A DNA stretch of 18,571 nt from Marinagarivorans sp. UBA5868 (lineage in GTDB: Bacteria; Pseudomonadota; Gammaproteobacteria; Pseudomonadales; Cellvibrionaceae), in contig DJFQ01000104.1 in NCBI GenBank assembly GCA_002432095.1, positions 3,506 through 22,076 of the forward strand. Direction: 5' to 3'. Numbering within the stretch: the first letter of the stretch is position 1; the number at the start of each line of letters is the position of its first letter. Made by a program: the position numbers and the translations under genes. Shown one piece after another: positions 15,436 to 18,571 of this stretch. The notes beneath the pieces are model-generated. The model had not been told where the DNA came from. It saw nothing but the letters and a program-made list of their open reading frames with translations, and ran no database searches.

Positions 15436-17174
15436 GCAGGAAAAACGCCAGCGCCAATAAAATCCCGCGCCTTAATCCGGATGGCCCGGTATTCAGTCGT
15501 GCGCGCGCGATTTTTTCGGCCCTGATTCTAGTGGGTCTGCCTGCAGCCTTGGTGTGGCATTTGGCCCACTTGCAAGTGATTCCAAACATGGAAAAGGGAT
15601 TTGCTTTTTTGCAGGAGCAGGGTGAAGCGCGCACCCTTCGTGAAGAAGTGATTCAGTCCTATCGAGGTGTCATTACTGATCGTAATGGAGAAATTCTCGC
15701 GGTCAGTACGCCAGTGAATTCCATCGTGGTCAACCCGCAGCGTTTCGATTTAAAAAATACTGGTGCTCTTGCCAAAGCGCTCGGAATGAAAACGGCAGAG
15801 CTCGCGGCGAAAATTGGACGTTTTAGCGATAAACAATTTATGTATGTGGCGCGCAACCTGCCCCCGCAGGATGCCAAAAATATTATGGCGTTGAAGCTGG
15901 ACGGCGTTTCATCCGAACAAGGTTTTCAACGTTTTTACCCAGCTGGTGAAGTGGCAGCCCACGTGGTGGGTTTTACTGATATTGACGACCGCGGTCGTGA
16001 AGGTATTGAGCTGGCGTTGGATGAGTGGCTATCGGGTACTCCTGGAAGTCGACGTGTAGTGAAAGATTTGAAAGGCAATGTGGTAAAGGATTTGGGTGTG
16101 CTGCGCGCCGCAGCCTCAGGAAAAGACGTGCAGCTCAGCCTAGATTTACGCCTGCAATATCTGGCTTATCGGGAGCTAAAAAATGCGGTGGCGGTACAGG
16201 GCGCCGCATCCGGTTCGATTGTCATGTTAGACGCGCACACCGGCGAAATTTTGGCAATGGCGAATCAGCCCTCCTACAACCCCAATAACCGCACACAAAT
16301 TCAGCCGGCGCAGCTGCGTAATCGCGCCATTACTGACGTGATTGAACCGGGCTCCACGATGAAACCTTTTAGCATCGTCGCGGCACTGGAAAGCCACCGT
16401 TATACACCGGGGACAAAAATCGATACCAATCCGGGTTATTGGCGCGTTGGCGGTAAAACCTATTCGGATTTTAAGAATTACGGCGTGATCGATTTAACCA
16501 CTGCGATTCAGAAATCCAGTCAGGTGGCAATTAGTAAATTGGCTATGGATCTGCCACCGGACGATCTTCGAGATGTTTTTTACCGGGTCGGCGTCGGCCA
16601 ACCCTCTGGTACCGGCTTTCCGGGAGAGGCGTTGGGCAAACTGCCGAATCCGCGACGCTGGCATCCCACGGAAAGAGCGGCATTAGCGTTTGGTCATGGA
16701 CTCTCCGTCACTGCACTGCAGCTCGCTCACGCCTACACCGTATTTGCCACCGGTGGCATTTTGCGGCCCAGTTCAATTTTGAAAGTAGAGGATCCTGTGG
16801 ACGGTACACGGGTCATTGAGGCCGAACACGCGAAGCAGGTCATGACGATGTTGAAGACAGTCACGCAACCCGGTGGTACCGCAACACGTGCTCAGATCAA
16901 GGCATATCCAGTAGCGGGAAAAACCGGTACCGCGCATAAAGTAGGCGAGGGTGGCTATGCGGACGATAAGTACGTCGCACTCTTCGCCGGGCTGACACCT
17001 GCGGACAATCCAGAAATTGTTATGGTGGTGATTATTCATGAACCACCGGAAGAGCATTACTACGGTGGCGAGGCGGCGGCGCCTATTTTTGCCAAAGTGG
17101 CGGAAGGCAGTTTGCGCTTGCTGCAGGTCCCTCCAAGTTTGGCGCCTGCCCATCAAAATGTGGCGGTGCGCTGA
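15432..17174 (+). CDS. ftsI: Septal peptidoglycan transpeptidase FtsI (PBP3)
   Basis: 580 residues, class B penicillin-binding protein that cross-links septal peptidoglycan with FtsW. A membrane anchor lies at about 24-44. The pedestal domain starts with RGVITDRNGEILAVSTPVNSIVVNP. The transpeptidase domain carries the active-site STMK (Ser308-Lys311, in EPGSTMKPFS) and KTGT (497-500). The second catalytic motif, normally SxN, reads SSQ (Ser362-Ser363-Gln364, in IQKSSQVAISKLA; codon CAG at 16521). Asn is nearly invariant there in FtsI, so this is an unusual substitution; the rest of the domain looks intact. The gene overlaps ftsL by four bases and murE by one, so expression is coupled within the dcw operon. 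Confidence 0.96.
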   Translation: MSRKNASANKIPRLNPDGPVFSRARAIFSALILVGLPAALVWHLAHLQVIPNMEKGFAFLQEQGEARTLREEVIQSYRGVITDRNGEILAVSTPVNSIVVNPQRFDLKNTGALAKALGMKTAELAAKIGRFSDKQFMYVARNLPPQDAKNIMALKLDGVSSEQGFQRFYPAGEVAAHVVGFTDIDDRGREGIELALDEWLSGTPGSRRVVKDLKGNVVKDLGVLRAAASGKDVQLSLDLRLQYLAYRELKNAVAVQGAASGSIVMLDAHTGEILAMANQPSYNPNNRTQIQPAQLRNRAITDVIEPGSTMKPFSIVAALESHRYTPGTKIDTNPGYWRVGGKTYSDFKNYGVIDLTTAIQKSSQVAISKLAMDLPPDDLRDVFYRVGVGQPSGTGFPGEALGKLPNPRRWHPTERAALAFGHGLSVTALQLAHAYTVFATGGILRPSSILKVEDPVDGTRVIEAEHAKQVMTMLKTVTQPGGTATRAQIKAYPVAGKTGTAHKVGEGGYADDKYVALFAGLTPADNPEIVMVVIIHEPPEEHYYGGEAAAPIFAKVAEGSLRLLQVPPSLAPAHQNVAVR

Positions 17175-18571
17175 TGACTGCACACGCTTTTCTTCCCACC
17201 TCGATAAAGCTTGCGAATTTGCTGCCAGAGCTTCAGTTGCCGCAGCCGGTTGGTGAGCTGCTCGTCAGCGGCGTGACCATGGATAGTCGCTCAGTGGTGC
17301 CCGGTGATTTATTTGTCGCCGTACGCGGCAGTCGAATAGATGGCCAGCAGTTTGTGAGTGACGCGCTTGATCGCGGTGCCGTAGCGGTGTTGGTCGACGC
17401 CACGTCGCAACTTCGCGCCGGGCAAATACAAGCAGAGCATCGCGCGCCGGTTATTGGTGTGGCTAAGCTTGCCGCGCGGGTGAGCGAAATCGCAGGCAGA
17501 TGCTATGGCGATCCATCGACCGCCATGCAGGTCATTGGAGTCACCGGCACCAATGGCAAGAGTACCACTGTGTCGCTGCTGGCACAGCTCTACGGGTTGG
17601 TAGCCGGGCGTGCAGCCACCATGGGAACCCTGGGTGTGGCGGTGGATGGCCAAACCGTGCGTGATTTTGGATTAACGACCCCCGATGCAGCGTTGTGCCA
17701 AAAAATATTGGCGGAATTGCGCGCTGAATCCATCAATCTCGTGGCAATGGAAGTGTCCTCCCATGGGCTTGATCAGAATCGCGTGGCGGGAGTGAATTTT
17801 CGCGCGGGTGTGTTCACCAATATCACCCACGACCATCTCGATTATCACGGCACATTGCAAAATTACGCGGCGGCAAAACAAAAACTGTTTGAATCTATGG
17901 GACTGCAAGCCGCCATTATCAATCTCGATGATCCCTTTGCGCCGCAGATGGTTGCTGCCGCAAAAGCGCGAGCGGATGTTTACAGCTATTCGCTGCTGCA
18001 CTTTGCCGCCGACGTCTATGCCAGCGAGCTGCGCTATAGCGCCGATGGAGTCGAATTTCGCCTGGTGAGCCCATGGGGAGAGGAGATGGTGTCGAGCCCG
18101 CTCCTCGGCGAATTCAACGTGTATAACCTGCTCGCCGCGGTCACGGCCTTGTGTGCCGTGGGTTGCGACTTTCCCGCAATTCTCGCCGCGATTCCACGCT
18201 TATATCCGGTCGCCGGTCGCATGCAGCGTATTGCAGAAAATACGGATGTGATGGCCGTAGTGGATTATGCGCACACGCCGGATGCTCTTTCCCATGCGAT
18301 CGCGGCAACTCGCGTGCATACGTCTGGCAAGTTGTGGCTGGTGTTCGGATGCGGTGGTGACCGTGATCGCGGCAAGCGGCCCATGATGGCGTCCATCGCC
18401 GAGCGTTTTGCTGACTACGTTATTGTGACGAATGACAATCCGCGCACAGAAAATCCCGAAGTGATCTTCGGTGATATCTGCGGCGGTTTCAGCAGTAATA
18501 AACATTTATGTATCAATGACCGTGCACAGGCTATTGCCCACGCGATCGCGGAAGCACAAGCCGGAGACGTG
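17174..18571 (+). CDS. murE: UDP-MurNAc-tripeptide ligase MurE (partial, runs off right edge)
   Basis: 466 residues are present and the frame is still open at the last base; about 20-30 residues are probably missing. MurE adds the third amino acid to UDP-MurNAc-L-Ala-D-Glu using ATP, in the cytoplasm. Visible motifs: the N-terminal UDP-binding segment VSGVTMDSRSVVPGDLFVAVRG, the P-loop GVTGTNGKST (122-131), TTPDA, EVSSHGLDQNR, THDHLDYHGT and GEFNVYNLLAAV. DNPR at 421-424 is the signature of meso-diaminopimelate-adding enzymes, as expected for a Gram-negative. The ATG (17174-17176) shares one base with the ftsI stop (TGATG), so it is translated by termination-reinitiation. murF or another dcw gene should follow outside the window. 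Confidence 0.96.
   Translation, partial: MTAHAFLPTSIKLANLLPELQLPQPVGELLVSGVTMDSRSVVPGDLFVAVRGSRIDGQQFVSDALDRGAVAVLVDATSQLRAGQIQAEHRAPVIGVAKLAARVSEIAGRCYGDPSTAMQVIGVTGTNGKSTTVSLLAQLYGLVAGRAATMGTLGVAVDGQTVRDFGLTTPDAALCQKILAELRAESINLVAMEVSSHGLDQNRVAGVNFRAGVFTNITHDHLDYHGTLQNYAAAKQKLFESMGLQAAIINLDDPFAPQMVAAAKARADVYSYSLLHFAADVYASELRYSADGVEFRLVSPWGEEMVSSPLLGEFNVYNLLAAVTALCAVGCDFPAILAAIPRLYPVAGRMQRIAENTDVMAVVDYAHTPDALSHAIAATRVHTSGKLWLVFGCGGDRDRGKRPMMASIAERFADYVIVTNDNPRTENPEVIFGDICGGFSSNKHLCINDRAQAIAHAIAEAQAGDV

Overview
This window is a chromosomal housekeeping stretch of a gammaproteobacterium. Gene content and order (petABC-sspAB; dolP-diaA-yraN-lpoA with divergent rsmI; rnpB; the start of the mraZ/dcw division cluster) resemble Pseudomonas and the Cellvibrionales. 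The protein sequences fit the same group, for example the EYWKDVH end of cytochrome c1 and the RPSLRVIK tail of SspB. Base composition looks balanced, and I see no phage, transposon, CRISPR or tRNA. The genus is an inference; Cellvibrionales is my best guess.

Layout. (1) 1-3354: the 3' end of the Rieske gene petA, one long gene fusing cytochrome b to cytochrome c1, then sspA and sspB. This links the respiratory bc1 complex to stringent-starvation and ClpXP adaptor genes. (2) 3533-8630: a block that, as I remember P. aeruginosa, is absent from this spot there. It holds a Yip1-family membrane protein, a small DEDDh exonuclease-like protein, a convergent lemA-M48 peptidase pair, and a divergent acetyl-CoA acetyltransferase ending at a perfect 10-bp hairpin. 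(3) 8670-12098, minus strand: lpoA-yraN-diaA-dolP, an envelope and replication-timing group, with rsmI divergent at 12147. (4) 13054-13396: the class A RNase P RNA. (5) 13399-18571: a non-coding leader carrying a promoter and a five-unit MraZ-binding array, then mraZ-rsmH-ftsL-ftsI-murE, packed tightly with overlapping ftsL/ftsI and ftsI/murE junctions. murE runs off the window end.

How the genes work together: LpoA activates the peptidoglycan synthase PBP1A, FtsL and FtsI run septal synthesis, and MurE makes the meso-DAP precursor. DolP is an outer-membrane lipoprotein and DiaA times DnaA-dependent initiation, so the right half is a growth and division neighbourhood. The left half is energy metabolism and stress.

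I did not find an obviously undescribed multi-gene system. The most notable points are the in-frame cytochrome b-c1 fusion with an extra cysteine pair, an FtsI whose SxN catalytic motif reads SSQ, the five-repeat MraZ box overlapping its promoter, a nine-A run inside diaA, and the accessory block between sspB and dolP.
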